In this document: positions 42,021 through 50,810 of the stretch, piece by piece
How the letters are laid out: each line of letters starts with the position of its first letter
Position numbering within the stretch: the stretch's first letter is position 1
Assembly: GCF_014297285.1 (NCBI RefSeq)
Contig: NZ_JACOQI010000012.1
Span: forward strand, 1 to 64,000
Direction of reading: 5' to 3'
Length of the DNA stretch: 64,000 nt
Source of the DNA: Dysosmobacter segnis
GTDB lineage: Bacteria > Bacillota > Clostridia > Oscillospirales > Oscillospiraceae
Notes under the pieces: generated by a model
Database searches by the model: none
Seen by the model: only the letters and a program-made list of their open reading frames with translations
What the model was told of the DNA's origin: nothing
Translations under genes and position numbers: made by a program

Positions 42021-42929
42021 ATGTTCTTTTATACATTCATGCCCAAGCTATTCAACATGAGCCTGACGGCAAGCGTGGCTATTGTATTTGTAATCCTGCT
42101 GCGCCTTCTTCTGAAAAAAGCACCCAAGGTCATTTCCTATGCGCTGTGGGGCGTGGTCCTGTTTCGTCTCCTGTGTCCGGTGTCGATTGGTTCAAGCTTT
42201 TCCGTTTACAATCTTTTCGATGCCCCAGCCCAAGAGTCTGGAACAATTACCAGCGTCATCGAATATGTGCCGAGCAACATTGTTCACACAGAGTATCCCT
42301 CTGTTGCGCGGCCTGTTCCGGGCATCAGTGATGCGATCAACGAGGCATTACCGCAAGGACGGGAACAGTTGGTTGCCGACCCGCTCGAAGCTCCAATGTC
42401 CATTGCTACCTATGTTTGGATGATTGGCGTGTTGGTCATGGTAATCTACAGTATTGTCTCCTACATCCGGCTGCGGCGTAAACTGTCGGTGGTTGTTCCT
42501 CTTCGAGACAATATATTCATCGCAGACGATATCAAGTCTCCCTTTGTGGTCGGCCTGTTCCGTCCGAAAATCTATCTACCCTGCAATTTGAGCGACAAGG
42601 AGCAGGAGTATATCATCCTCCATGAGCAGCACCACATCAAACGACTCGACCATGTTATGAAAGCACTGGCGTTTTTTGCTTTGGCCATTCATTGGTTCAA
42701 CCCTCTTGTCTGGGCAGCGTTTATACTGGCAAGCAAGGATATGGAAATGAGCTGCGACGAAGCCGTAATCCACAAAGTCGGCGGCGATGTTCGTGCGGAC
42801 TATTCTGCTTCGCTTCTGACTCTGGCCACCGGGCGGCGTATCATCGCCGGTACTCCTCTGGCCTTTGGCGAGGGTGACACCAAGGGACGCATCAACAACT
42901 CCTTCTTAACTTACTCGCAAACACTGTGA
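42021..42929 (+). CDS. M56/BlaR1-type protease (system 2), 3'-truncated
   Basis: 302 aa. Membrane helices at 12-55 and 128-150; zinc protease motifs SPFVVGLFRPKIYLP, HEQHHIKRLDHV (about 201-205), CDEAVIHKVG. The protein stops soon after GDTKGRINN, where the system 1 protein has the third membrane helix and a 500-aa outer region, and the last residues (SFLTYSQTL) do not fit the family. Either a protease-only version or, more likely, cut at a recombination junction near 42895. Confidence 0.85.
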   Translation: MFFYTFMPKLFNMSLTASVAIVFVILLRLLLKKAPKVISYALWGVVLFRLLCPVSIGSSFSVYNLFDAPAQESGTITSVIEYVPSNIVHTEYPSVARPVPGISDAINEALPQGREQLVADPLEAPMSIATYVWMIGVLVMVIYSIVSYIRLRRKLSVVVPLRDNIFIADDIKSPFVVGLFRPKIYLPCNLSDKEQEYIILHEQHHIKRLDHVMKALAFFALAIHWFNPLVWAAFILASKDMEMSCDEAVIHKVGGDVRADYSASLLTLATGRRIIAGTPLAFGEGDTKGRINNSFLTYSQTL

Positions 42930-42982
42930 CAGCAAGAGGTCGCATATTGCCCTGATAACATTTTGCCGCCCCTATATCTTGC

Positions 42983-43483
42983 CTATGGTTCATCCCCCAC
43001 CCGCTTTTGAAAGAGAGACAAGCCCAAAAAGCAGAGTGCAGAGAAGGCGATGCCGCAAAGAATGTATATCCAGTTAAAGAACAGCAGATTGACTGCATAC
43101 CGCATGGGCATCCGTGTAAAGAGCACCGCATACGGCTCAATCGTTCCAATTGCCTCCATGACTGCCGTGACACGGAACGGACTGACCCCGCATAGATACG
43201 CTCCGAGGAAATACAGCGTCAGCTTCTCGACAATAGCCGGGAGCAGAATACCAAGCGCGTAAAACAGCGGTTCCCGATTCTTGCAGCACCTCCATAGATA
43301 CAGCGCCCCAAAGCAGTACGGCAGCAGCGCAAGGCAGATGCCCTGAGCGGTCAGGTGCAGCTGCAGCCCGAATACAAGAAAGACCATACGGATCAAAAGG
43401 TATCCGCCGAGAATGATCAGCCAGCAGATCGGCAGGGATTTCAAGTTGAGTTTCCCATGTGCGGTTGCTTCATTGTTGTGCAT
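42983..43483 (-). CDS. Multi-spanning membrane protein linked to ABC permease
   Basis: 166 aa, about five predicted membrane helices (LPICWLIILGGYLLIRMVFLVF; IEPYAVLFTRMPMRY loop; FNWIYILCGIAFSALCFLGL). AAGGAGG before the ATG. Thirteen bases after the FtsX permease stop, so last gene of the transporter operon. Unrecognised. Confidence 0.7.
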   Translation of the reverse strand: MHNNEATAHGKLNLKSLPICWLIILGGYLLIRMVFLVFGLQLHLTAQGICLALLPYCFGALYLWRCCKNREPLFYALGILLPAIVEKLTLYFLGAYLCGVSPFRVTAVMEAIGTIEPYAVLFTRMPMRYAVNLLFFNWIYILCGIAFSALCFLGLSLFQKRVGDEP

Positions 43484-43496
43484 ATTCTTTTCCTCC

Positions 43497-46223
43497 TTAC
43501 AGATTCTCGTTTTTCAAGGCGTCGATGGGATTGTCCTTTTTCGCTTTCCTCATTGCGTATATCATGGTGGCGAATACGACCAGAAATACGCTCAGTACGG
43601 CGATGCCGATGGCCGCCCACGGCAGATGGAAGAAGGTTTCATAGGCCGTTGTGACTGCGCGGTAGATGAGATATGTAATGCCGCAGGACACCGGCAAGCC
43701 GAGAAGCAGTGCCTTGGAGCCGTACAGCAGGCACTCGCAGTTCATCATCCTGCGAAAGCCCTTTTGCGTCATGCCCACCGATTTCAGCATGGCAAACTCC
43801 CGGCGGCGCAGGCTGATATTCGTGGAGATCGTGTTGAACACATTGGCCGCGGCAATCAGGGAGATCAGCACGATAAAGCCGTAGGCGAATACCCGGACAA
43901 TGGTCACAACATTCCGGTTTGTCTCGGCGTTTGCGGCATAGTCGAAGAGCTGCCGGCTGCTGAGACCGTTTTCCGTCAGCACGGGTGCCAGATTTTCAAA
44001 GCTTGCGGTGTGATTGCTCGAGGTAAGGAAATACTCTGTATTACGGAATTGATTCAGCGCCGCCTCGGGAACCACACTCTCCAGCATGCTGTACGGATAG
44101 ATCATATTGATGGCCACCGGCGTGCTGCGGCTGACAAAGAACGGAGCCTCCTCAATGGTTTTTTCGGACCGCAGCGTGTATTTTGCAAAGGATTCCTCAT
44201 AGGGCAGCTCGATGATGTCGTTCTCATTGTCTCTGTTTTGATAGAGGACGACCTTATTGCCGTTCTCATCGATCCGGCTGTCTTTTCTGTAATATCCGTC
44301 GATCTCTACATAGTAAAGACCCTCGATCACGCACCCATCGCCCTTGAGCGTGTCCAGCGTGACATACTTCTCAAGCCGGCGGTCAAGCTCAATGTTGCGA
44401 TCCAGGGCAATGCCCAGGGGGTTGTCCCGGTCATAGTAATCCGCTTCCTTCAGGTTGTACTTTTCCAGTAACCTGTTGAACTCGGCGTCCGCAACGAAGT
44501 ACAGATAACCGGAGATGCTGAGATTCTTCGGCGCTGCGTCCTCACGCTCCATGCCGAAGTCGGCAAAACGGTCGGCAAACATTGCCGTGACATATTCGCG
44601 GGAGATATCGCCCTGCAAAAACTGCTTCTTGGTATAGGTACCGCCAGTGACATTCTGCTCGGAGAAAAGCAGTTCCAGAAGCGCATCGGGTGTCATGGCG
44701 GAGGAAGCGTCTGACTCCGCTGCGTAGATCAGGTCGAACTGATCGGAGGCCAGCCCTCCCTCGGCGGATTCCATCATGTAGTCGGTGAAGGCCGCCGCAG
44801 AAACAAAGAGGACGATGCTCATAAAGAGGCTGACGACGGTGGTTCTGTATTTTTTCCGGTTGCGCTTATAGTGCTTGCCGGCAAGGACGCCGGGGAGTCC
44901 GAACAGCTTGTAGGCGAGCTTCGAGGTTCGGACGGGTCTGCCGCTTACCTTGATGTCCATGCTCTGGCGGATCGCCTCCACGGCGGAAACTCTGGTTGCC
45001 CTTTTTGAGGGAATCCATGCCGAGATCAGAACCGTGACAAGTGCAATGACCGCAGCAATGACGACAGCCTGCCACGAAACACAGAGCCGCATGGGAATGT
45101 CCACACGGACAATGGAGAAAAATTTATCTCCGATCAGGAGGAGCGTTATGCCGATACCACCGATACCCACCAGAATGCCCAGTGGGATGCCGACAATGCT
45201 GACCGCCAGCGCCTCAAACAGCACCATTCTTCGAAGCTGCTTTCTGGTGGCGCCCACCGAGGACAGCAGGCCGAATTGCCTTGTCCGCTCCGAAACAGAA
45301 ATGGAAAATGCGTTATAGATGAGCGATACAGAGCCGAACACGATCAGCGCGATGATGATGGCGGCAAGACTGTAAAACGCGGTAAGGAAGGAATCGAACG
45401 GAGCCGTGCCGGAATACAGCAGGACCTTTGTATTGTAGGCATAGCGATACTCTTGCGTATAGCCCATTTCCTTCATGAAGTCATACACCCCGGCGGGCTT
45501 GTGCAGCTTGAAATAACAATGAATCGGAGACTGATCGGCGGATTTGGTGTCCGCTGCCGTAAGCGCTGTGTACCCGGGCGCGGAATAGTCCTCAAAGGTA
45601 GGCCTTTCATAGATACCGACCACCGTGTAGGTTCTTGGTTCGGTGTTTTCGAGCCTTTCGCCGCTCATGATCTCCACCTGCGTTTCGCTGTCATAGGTGT
45701 ATACGGGCGTGTCCTGTCCCAGCCTCCGGCCGTCAAGTGTCCTGTCCCCCACGTCAAGCGTGACGGTGTCGCCGAGCTTATAATTCACCTTGCCGTTTGA
45801 TGTCAGGTGCTCCGGCAGAATAATTTCCGTGGAGTCCTTCGGCAGCGTACCTAAAATGAGATGCACCGGCATTGTCTTAAAATAGCCGGAGGCCACATCG
45901 CCGCCAAGCACATACAGATAGGGCTTGCGCTCGTTGGCGCTGTCGATCTTCGCGTAACCCAGAACCTGCGCGTAGGCTGTGGAGGAAACCCTGTCGGAAT
46001 TGCGGATGTCCTCATAGTCCTTATATGCGGCGTCATAAACCGCTCCGTACCAGTCCCCGTCGATGTGGATCGCACAACGCAGCACGAAATTCTGCATACT
46101 GGAGACAAGGGTCGTGGACGCGCAGATCATCGCCGCCGAGAGCATAATGCCGATGATCGTGACGATGGTTCTCGTCCTGTTTTTCTTCAGGCTCTCTAAT
46201 GTTACCTTGTTGAAAACATTCAT
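43497..46223 (-). CDS. FtsX-type ABC transporter permease
   Basis: 908 aa with two FtsX permease domains. N-terminal helix (TRTIVTIIGIMLSAAMI), a large outer domain, three helices near 280-400 (SVSERTRQFGLLSSVGATRKQLRRM), then RNRKKYRTTVVSLFMSIVLFVSAAAF, a second outer domain, and the C-terminal three helices with RRREFAMLKSVGMTQKGFRRM. Overlaps the ATPase gene by 4 bases. Such transporters with a neighbouring two-component system usually confer resistance to, or export, peptides. Confidence 0.92.
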   Translation of the reverse strand: MNVFNKVTLESLKKNRTRTIVTIIGIMLSAAMICASTTLVSSMQNFVLRCAIHIDGDWYGAVYDAAYKDYEDIRNSDRVSSTAYAQVLGYAKIDSANERKPYLYVLGGDVASGYFKTMPVHLILGTLPKDSTEIILPEHLTSNGKVNYKLGDTVTLDVGDRTLDGRRLGQDTPVYTYDSETQVEIMSGERLENTEPRTYTVVGIYERPTFEDYSAPGYTALTAADTKSADQSPIHCYFKLHKPAGVYDFMKEMGYTQEYRYAYNTKVLLYSGTAPFDSFLTAFYSLAAIIIALIVFGSVSLIYNAFSISVSERTRQFGLLSSVGATRKQLRRMVLFEALAVSIVGIPLGILVGIGGIGITLLLIGDKFFSIVRVDIPMRLCVSWQAVVIAAVIALVTVLISAWIPSKRATRVSAVEAIRQSMDIKVSGRPVRTSKLAYKLFGLPGVLAGKHYKRNRKKYRTTVVSLFMSIVLFVSAAAFTDYMMESAEGGLASDQFDLIYAAESDASSAMTPDALLELLFSEQNVTGGTYTKKQFLQGDISREYVTAMFADRFADFGMEREDAAPKNLSISGYLYFVADAEFNRLLEKYNLKEADYYDRDNPLGIALDRNIELDRRLEKYVTLDTLKGDGCVIEGLYYVEIDGYYRKDSRIDENGNKVVLYQNRDNENDIIELPYEESFAKYTLRSEKTIEEAPFFVSRSTPVAINMIYPYSMLESVVPEAALNQFRNTEYFLTSSNHTASFENLAPVLTENGLSSRQLFDYAANAETNRNVVTIVRVFAYGFIVLISLIAAANVFNTISTNISLRRREFAMLKSVGMTQKGFRRMMNCECLLYGSKALLLGLPVSCGITYLIYRAVTTAYETFFHLPWAAIGIAVLSVFLVVFATMIYAMRKAKKDNPIDALKNENL

Positions 46224-46903
46224 CTGCGGATCACCTCGTCTCTGGTGATTTTCCCGTCCTCAATGGAAAGGATTCGATCCGCCTGCAGTGCGATGCTCTC
46301 GTCGTGGGTGATGACAAGGAGGGTCTGCCCGTATTTTTCGTTGGAAACCTTCAGCAGTTCCACGATCTCCCGGCTGCTTTTGGAGTCAAGATTTCCGGTG
46401 GGCTCATCGGCAAGCACCACCGCAGGCGCATTCATCAGAGCCCGGCCGATGGACACCCGCTGCTGCTGGCCGCCGGAGAGCTGGTTCGGCAGGTGGTTCT
46501 CCCGGCCGGTAAGCTTCAGAGTGGTCATCAGCTCAGCCAGTCGATTTTGATTGACCTTCTGCCCGTCCATCAAGACAGGGAGAGTGATGTTTTCCGTTAC
46601 ATTGAGCACCGGAATGAGATTGTAAAACTGATAGATCAGTCCCACCTGACGGCGGCGGAAGATGGCAAGCTGCTCCTCGTTCTGCGCATACACATCCTTG
46701 CCATCCATAAATACCTTGCCGCCCGTAGGCCGGTCTACGCCGCCGAGGATGTGAAGCAGTGTGGATTTGCCCGAGCCGGAGGGGCCGATCACGGCGACAA
46801 ACTCCCCCTTCTCCACCGAAAAGGAAACGCCGTCCAGTGCCCGCACCTCGTTCTCGCCCTTGCCATATACCTTTGTCAGGTTTTCCACTCTCAAAATCTC
46901 CAT
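46220..46903 (-). CDS. ABC transporter ATPase (MacB/BceA-like)
   Basis: 227 aa. Walker A IGPSGSGKST, Q-loop YQFYN, signature NQLSGGQQQRVSIG, Walker B VVLADEPTGNLD, His switch ITHDE. Belongs to the LolD/MacB/BceA group. AAAGGAG before the ATG. A promoter with three phased repeats precedes it. Confidence 0.94.
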   Translation of the reverse strand: MEILRVENLTKVYGKGENEVRALDGVSFSVEKGEFVAVIGPSGSGKSTLLHILGGVDRPTGGKVFMDGKDVYAQNEEQLAIFRRRQVGLIYQFYNLIPVLNVTENITLPVLMDGQKVNQNRLAELMTTLKLTGRENHLPNQLSGGQQQRVSIGRALMNAPAVVLADEPTGNLDSKSSREIVELLKVSNEKYGQTLLVITHDESIALQADRILSIEDGKITRDEVIRR

Positions 46904-46944
46904 ATCGGGATACTCCTTTCACTTTTTACATCCCCATTCTATTT

Positions 46945-46989
46945 TGTCAAGGTGACACGGCGGTGACTTTCAGGTGACGGATCCGTCAC
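46945..46989 (-). promoter_or_regulatory. Response-regulator-type GTCACC repeats before transporter promoter
   Basis: Minus strand: GTCACC-N5-GTCACC-N5-GTCACC (46978-46973, 46967-46962, 46956-46951), exactly 11-base period, touching TTGACA (46950-46945). Upstream, GTGACGGATCCGTCAC (46974-46989) is a perfect palindrome that includes the first repeat. Strong candidate activation site for the regulator at 48014-48685. Confidence 0.65.
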
Positions 46990-46994
46990 TTCAT

Positions 46995-47025
46995 AAAAAA
47001 GGGAGCCGCCGGTCAGACGGTTCCC
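46995..47025 (-). terminator. Terminator of kinase operon
   Basis: GGGAACCG / CGGCTCCC-type stem (one mismatch) followed on the minus strand by TTTTTTATG; overlaps the last codons of the kinase gene. Confidence 0.7.
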
Positions 47026-48017
47026 TTATAAAATCGGATGGTGAACATGGCTCCTGCGGGCTTGCGGTTCTCTGCCTTTACGGTTCCCCCCTGACCGGTT
47101 ATGATCATGCGCGACAGCGCAAGCCCGATCCCAAAGCTTTTGCCGTCGGAATCCTTGCCCTTATAGAAGCGCTCAAAGATATGCGGCAGATCCTCCGGAG
47201 AAATGCCCGTGCCGTTGTCCTTAATTATAATTTCAGAATACAGGGCGTTTTCGGCTGCGTCAATTTCGATCCTGCCCCCCTCTGGGGTGTGTTCCATGCA
47301 GTTCTTCACGATATTGCCGATGGCTTCGCTCGTCCACGAGAGATCTCCCCGGAAAGCCCCGTCCGCATGGATGAGCAGCGCCTGCCCGCGCAGCTCCATG
47401 GGAATGAGCAGGGTCACACAGGACTTTTTGAGCAGCTCCTCCAGACTGACCTGCTCCTGCTTGAACTGCACCGTGCCGGCGTCCAGCCGTGAGATCTTCA
47501 GAAGTGTGGTGATCAGCCAGTCGATGCGGGAGAGCAGCTCGTAGAGCTCATGGATAAGCTGCTGCCTGCGCGCGTCGGTCAGCTTCGGCTCCGACAGCAG
47601 TCCAATCAGCAGATTGATAGAGGTCAGGGGCGTGCGGATCTGGTGAGAGATGTCCGCGATGGAATCGGCAAGATATGCCTTTTCCCTTGTCAGCGTTTGC
47701 TGCTGCTCACGCAGGCGTATGGTCATCTTATAGATCTCACTGTGGAGGATGCTCAGCTCACCCTCTGAATAGCTGTCAAAATCGATCGAACTGTCGCCGT
47801 GCAGAACCTGATTGATATCATCCGCAAGGGAAGAAATCCTCTGATACCTCTTATAAGTGCTGATGCAGAAGGCCAGCATGAGGAGCAGAGAAAGCCCTGC
47901 GGCTGTCAGCCCGGCGCGAATGTCGAAGAAAAAGCAGACGGCGCAGGCGGCTGCGGAGAGCAGTAGCTGCCACAGCAGTGCCTTTCGCACCTCTTTGTTT
48001 TTCAGCAGCTTGATCAT
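47013..48017 (-). CDS. Sensor histidine kinase (short-loop type)
   Basis: 334 aa. Two membrane helices close together at the N-terminus (LLWQLLLSAAACAVCFFFDI; GLTAAGLSLLLMLAFCISTY) with almost no outer loop, as in intramembrane-sensing kinases that take their signal from an ABC transporter. DISHQIRTPLTSINLL (H box), NIVKNCMEHT (N box), DNGTGI, FGIGLALSRMII. Overlaps the regulator gene by 4 bases. Confidence 0.93.
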   Translation of the reverse strand: MIKLLKNKEVRKALLWQLLLSAAACAVCFFFDIRAGLTAAGLSLLLMLAFCISTYKRYQRISSLADDINQVLHGDSSIDFDSYSEGELSILHSEIYKMTIRLREQQQTLTREKAYLADSIADISHQIRTPLTSINLLIGLLSEPKLTDARRQQLIHELYELLSRIDWLITTLLKISRLDAGTVQFKQEQVSLEELLKKSCVTLLIPMELRGQALLIHADGAFRGDLSWTSEAIGNIVKNCMEHTPEGGRIEIDAAENALYSEIIIKDNGTGISPEDLPHIFERFYKGKDSDGKSFGIGLALSRMIITGQGGTVKAENRKPAGAMFTIRFYKGTV

Positions 48018-48685
48018 GCGTCCACCTTATATCCTGTCCCGCGAACCGTCAGAATGATCTTCGGGTCGGCAGGGTCGTCCTCAATCTTCTCCCGCAGCCG
48101 CTTGATGTACACCGTCAGCGTATTGTCATTGACATACTCGCCGGCAACATCCCAGATGGCGTCAAGAAGCCTCTCACGGGTAAGCACGATTCCCCGATTG
48201 TTGATGAAAAACAGCAGAAGCCGGTATTCCAGTGCTGAGAGGAACAGGTCCCTGCTGTTCTTCACCGCCGTGCCCTTTTCGGTGTCCACCACCACATCAC
48301 CGAGCTTCACCGTTTTGCCCATGCTGCCGGTGAGTCGGAGCACATTTCGGATGCGGGAGATAAGCTCTCGTGGGCGAAACGGCTTTGGAATGTAATCGTC
48401 GGCGCCCAGGTCGAAGCCCGTAACGGTGCTGAACTCGTCGCCGGACGCGGTAAGGAAAATAACGGGGACATCAAACTCGGCCTTGATCGCTCTGCACGCC
48501 GCGAAGCCATTGCCCTCCGCCAGAGACACATCCAGCAGCACAAGATCCGCCTTTTCCTCCGCAAGCAGCTTCATGGCCGCCGCCTGCCCGGATACACTTC
48601 GCACAAGATACCCTTCGCTGTTCAGATATTCGCTCAAGCTCGCAACGATAATTTTATCGTCTTCTACCAATAGTATCTTTATCAT
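48014..48685 (-). CDS. OmpR/PhoB-family response regulator
   Basis: 223 aa. LLVEDDKIIVASL, VLLDVSLAEGNG with phospho-acceptor Asp at about 51, FLTASGDEFSTVTGFDLGADDYIPKPF; winged helix: ALEYRLLLFFINNRGIVLTRERLLDAIWD, NTLTVYIKRLREKIEDDP, GTGYKVDA. Likely controls the transporter at 43-47 kb via the GTCACC repeats. Confidence 0.94.
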   Translation of the reverse strand: MIKILLVEDDKIIVASLSEYLNSEGYLVRSVSGQAAAMKLLAEEKADLVLLDVSLAEGNGFAACRAIKAEFDVPVIFLTASGDEFSTVTGFDLGADDYIPKPFRPRELISRIRNVLRLTGSMGKTVKLGDVVVDTEKGTAVKNSRDLFLSALEYRLLLFFINNRGIVLTRERLLDAIWDVAGEYVNDNTLTVYIKRLREKIEDDPADPKIILTVRGTGYKVDA

Positions 48686-48715
48686 AGTCAGTCCTTTATT
48701 CTGATTGCCGCGGGA

Positions 48716-49267
48716 TCACAACCACTTCCCGATGAAGCCATATTCCACACGGTTGCCATCGCCCCATTCTGCAATCACACGGTAAACAAAGCTGCCGCTT
48801 TTCAGATCGAACGCACATCCTCCGTCATACGGAAGAATGTCTGTGATTGTCTCAACCTCACCGCCGTTTTGGGGGACGCATTGTATCCGCACTGTATCCG
48901 GCTGCACCTCGAAATATAACCAGATTTCGTTTGACTTTCTGTGGGAAATCAGTCCCTCGGCGGCTGCCGTGATCTCCGGCAGAGAAGTCTCTTCGCCGAT
49001 CGCAGGCCCGCATCCAATGATGGAGCTCATGGTTCCATCCTCATTCGGTTCCGGGGCCTGCCAGTAGTAGGCGCAGGGGGAAGCCGTGATTTCATCTGTT
49101 TCACCCATTGCCCCAGACATGGCATTCACCTGAAGCTCCGGTATGGTGATTGGGTCGGAGGGCTGTGCCTCCTTATACGGCAGATTCATTTTTACTTCAA
49201 ACTCTACCCAGTTTGCCATCGGCTCGGAATACTCCGTGTCTTCCTCGTACCGGAACTCCGTCTGCAA
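48716..49267 (-). CDS. Unknown protein, probably 5'-truncated
   Basis: 183 aa, Glu/Pro-rich, beta-type pattern (WVEFEVKMNLPYKEAQ, EIWLYFEVQPDTVRIQ, YDGGCAFDLKSGSFVYRVIAEWGDG), typical of an extracellular domain of a lipoprotein. The TTG start has no ribosome site and an in-frame TAA lies two codons upstream, so the signal sequence has probably been lost. Not recognised. Confidence 0.55.
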   Translation of the reverse strand: MQTEFRYEEDTEYSEPMANWVEFEVKMNLPYKEAQPSDPITIPELQVNAMSGAMGETDEITASPCAYYWQAPEPNEDGTMSSIIGCGPAIGEETSLPEITAAAEGLISHRKSNEIWLYFEVQPDTVRIQCVPQNGGEVETITDILPYDGGCAFDLKSGSFVYRVIAEWGDGNRVEYGFIGKWL

Positions 49268-49335
49268 GCGTTAGCATGAATTGTGCTTTAGAAAGTCTTA
49301 CTTTTTGTTTTTCTCTTGAATAGAGATAATTAAAT

Positions 49336-49686
49336 TCAAGAGCGCATTTTCCAGTAGCCGTCCGCGATCGGGGGCAGCTCCGCATAGGCGGAAAGGCTCT
49401 CCAAAAAGCACTCAGCCTTTTCGGAGAAGGGAAAGCGTTCCCATTGCAGGAACGCCTGACGCACGTCCTCCCCAATGGTCAGCTTATATAGTGCTATTCC
49501 CTCATAAGGAACCCCTTCATAGTTATTGAAGAGTTCCTCAAGCACACAGTCTTTCTTTTCAATGTTCAAGCCAAAATCCCGAATAAACTGTGCCTTGGGA
49601 TTGTCAAGGCGTTTTGACCCACACGACACCAGAAGCATTCCGATACACACGAGAGCCATAACGCATATCAGTTTTTTCATTTTCAT
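49336..49686 (-). CDS. Small lipoprotein, possibly frameshifted at C-terminus
   Basis: 116 aa with a lipoprotein signal (KKLICVMALVCIGMLLVSC) and soluble part IRDFGLNIEKKDCVLEELFNNYEGVPYEGIALYKL. It ends DGYWKMRS, while another frame continues CALEFNYLYSREKQKVRLSKAQ, which reads like a natural ending; a frameshift near 49340 is possible. Weak ribosome site. Unknown function. Confidence 0.6.
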   Translation of the reverse strand: MKMKKLICVMALVCIGMLLVSCGSKRLDNPKAQFIRDFGLNIEKKDCVLEELFNNYEGVPYEGIALYKLTIGEDVRQAFLQWERFPFSEKAECFLESLSAYAELPPIADGYWKMRS

Positions 49687-49721
49687 ATTGACAACCTGTA
49701 ACAACAAAACCGTTTGGTGGT

Positions 49722-49892
49722 TTATGGCTTTCTCTTCACGCCAAAGCTCCAGAAGAGGAGGGAAACGATTACTATCAACGGAACAAAGGTACCTGTGCTT
49801 ATTACATTCAGAAGATATAGCGCAATTAGGCCGGTCTCAGCGGCAGTGGCAAGCAGCCTTGCAATAAGACTCCGTTTCATGAGCTTTTTCAT
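49722..49892 (-). CDS. 56-aa membrane peptide
   Basis: Start ATG 49892 with AAGGAG 8 bases upstream. KKLMKRSLIARLLATAAE, then two short hydrophobic helices (TGLIALYLLNVISTGT; FVPLIVIVSLLFWSFGV) and a basic end. It lies 17 bases after the DUF3139 gene. Looks translated; unknown function. Confidence 0.6.
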   Translation of the reverse strand: MKKLMKRSLIARLLATAAETGLIALYLLNVISTGTFVPLIVIVSLLFWSFGVKRKP

Positions 49893-49909
49893 GATTTACT
49901 CCTTGTATA

Positions 49910-50287
49910 TCACTCTTTAATAGGAGGGTACTTACACTTACCATCATAAGGATATTCTAACACAACAGAGTTTTTCTCGTCAATAATAGTCAATGTCATT
50001 CTATTAAAACGCAATGGTTCACCTTTTTTGTGCGTCCATACCTCATAATGATAATAATACTTGTTGTTTATATCATCATTAAAAGTGACAACTATCAAAT
50101 ATCCTCCTTGCTTCCAGTCTTTAACCGGCTTTTTAATGGCGATATTGTCAGGATCTATTCCTTGTTTATCTATATAAGTTTCGAAGGCTTTTTGTGCAAA
50201 TGCTTTTTGTAATGGATATTGGTATATAGCTATGCCAAGAATGATTATACCTAACACCAACAACACCATTCTCTTTTTCTTGCCCAT
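49910..50287 (-). CDS. DUF3139 family protein
   Basis: 125 aa, N-terminal membrane helix (RMVLLVLGIIILGIAIY), then IKKPVKDWKQGGYLIVVTFNDD and YHYEVWTHKKG, ending EYPYDGKCKYPP, the typical DUF3139 pattern. AAAGGAG before the ATG. Outer-face protein of unknown function. Confidence 0.8.
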   Translation of the reverse strand: MGKKKRMVLLVLGIIILGIAIYQYPLQKAFAQKAFETYIDKQGIDPDNIAIKKPVKDWKQGGYLIVVTFNDDINNKYYYHYEVWTHKKGEPLRFNRMTLTIIDEKNSVVLEYPYDGKCKYPPIKE

Positions 50288-50311
50288 AGCTGCACTCCTT
50301 TTGAAAATGCG

Positions 50312-50689
50312 TTATTTCAGTTGCGGCATAGGCGCATAACTCAACGCCATAATTGCAAAAATCAAAGCTACAAATACGAGCAGAGCAACAGCGATGATTT
50401 TCAGCACACGCCGCGTCCGATGGTTTCTGATGGCAAGCTGCGTGTTGATGCGAGACAGTTCTTTTGCCAACCGGTTCGGTTCCTCTTCGTTTTCCACCTG
50501 GGTTCCAAGAAGCTCGCTTACGGTCGTTTCGAGAATGACGGCAATTTTTATCAACTGTTCAGAATCAGGAACAGACATTCCTTTTTCCCATTTTGAAATG
50601 GTCTGTCTGACAACATGAAGGCGTGATGCCAATTCCTCCTGTGAAAGACCTCGCTCTTTTCGCTTCAACCGAAGATTTTCATGAAGCAC
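50312..50689 (-). CDS. Xre HTH protein with C-terminal membrane helix
   Basis: 125 aa from the GTG at 50689 (AAAGGTG upstream); the in-frame ATG at 50851 lies in unrelated sequence. HTH: LHENLRLKRKERGLSQEELASRLHVVRQTISKWEKGMSVPDSEQL. A linker and one membrane helix (ILKIIAVALLVFVALIFAIM) follow. 24 bases before the DUF3139 gene, which it may regulate. Confidence 0.82.
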   Translation of the reverse strand: MLHENLRLKRKERGLSQEELASRLHVVRQTISKWEKGMSVPDSEQLIKIAVILETTVSELLGTQVENEEEPNRLAKELSRINTQLAIRNHRTRRVLKIIAVALLVFVALIFAIMALSYAPMPQLK

Positions 50690-50810
50690 GGAAACACCTT
50701 TTTTCTCTAAAGATTTCACGCATATTTTAGCAGGAACATCGCCGTTGCGGCAAGCAATGCAAATTAACATTCGTGAATTTGACCCATTTGGGCTCACTGG
50801 CAAAAGGCAT

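Noticed and set aside
43413..44471. 352-aa plus-strand ORF opposite the FtsX permease
   Set aside because: Shadow; His/Gln-rich composition typical of antisense frames.
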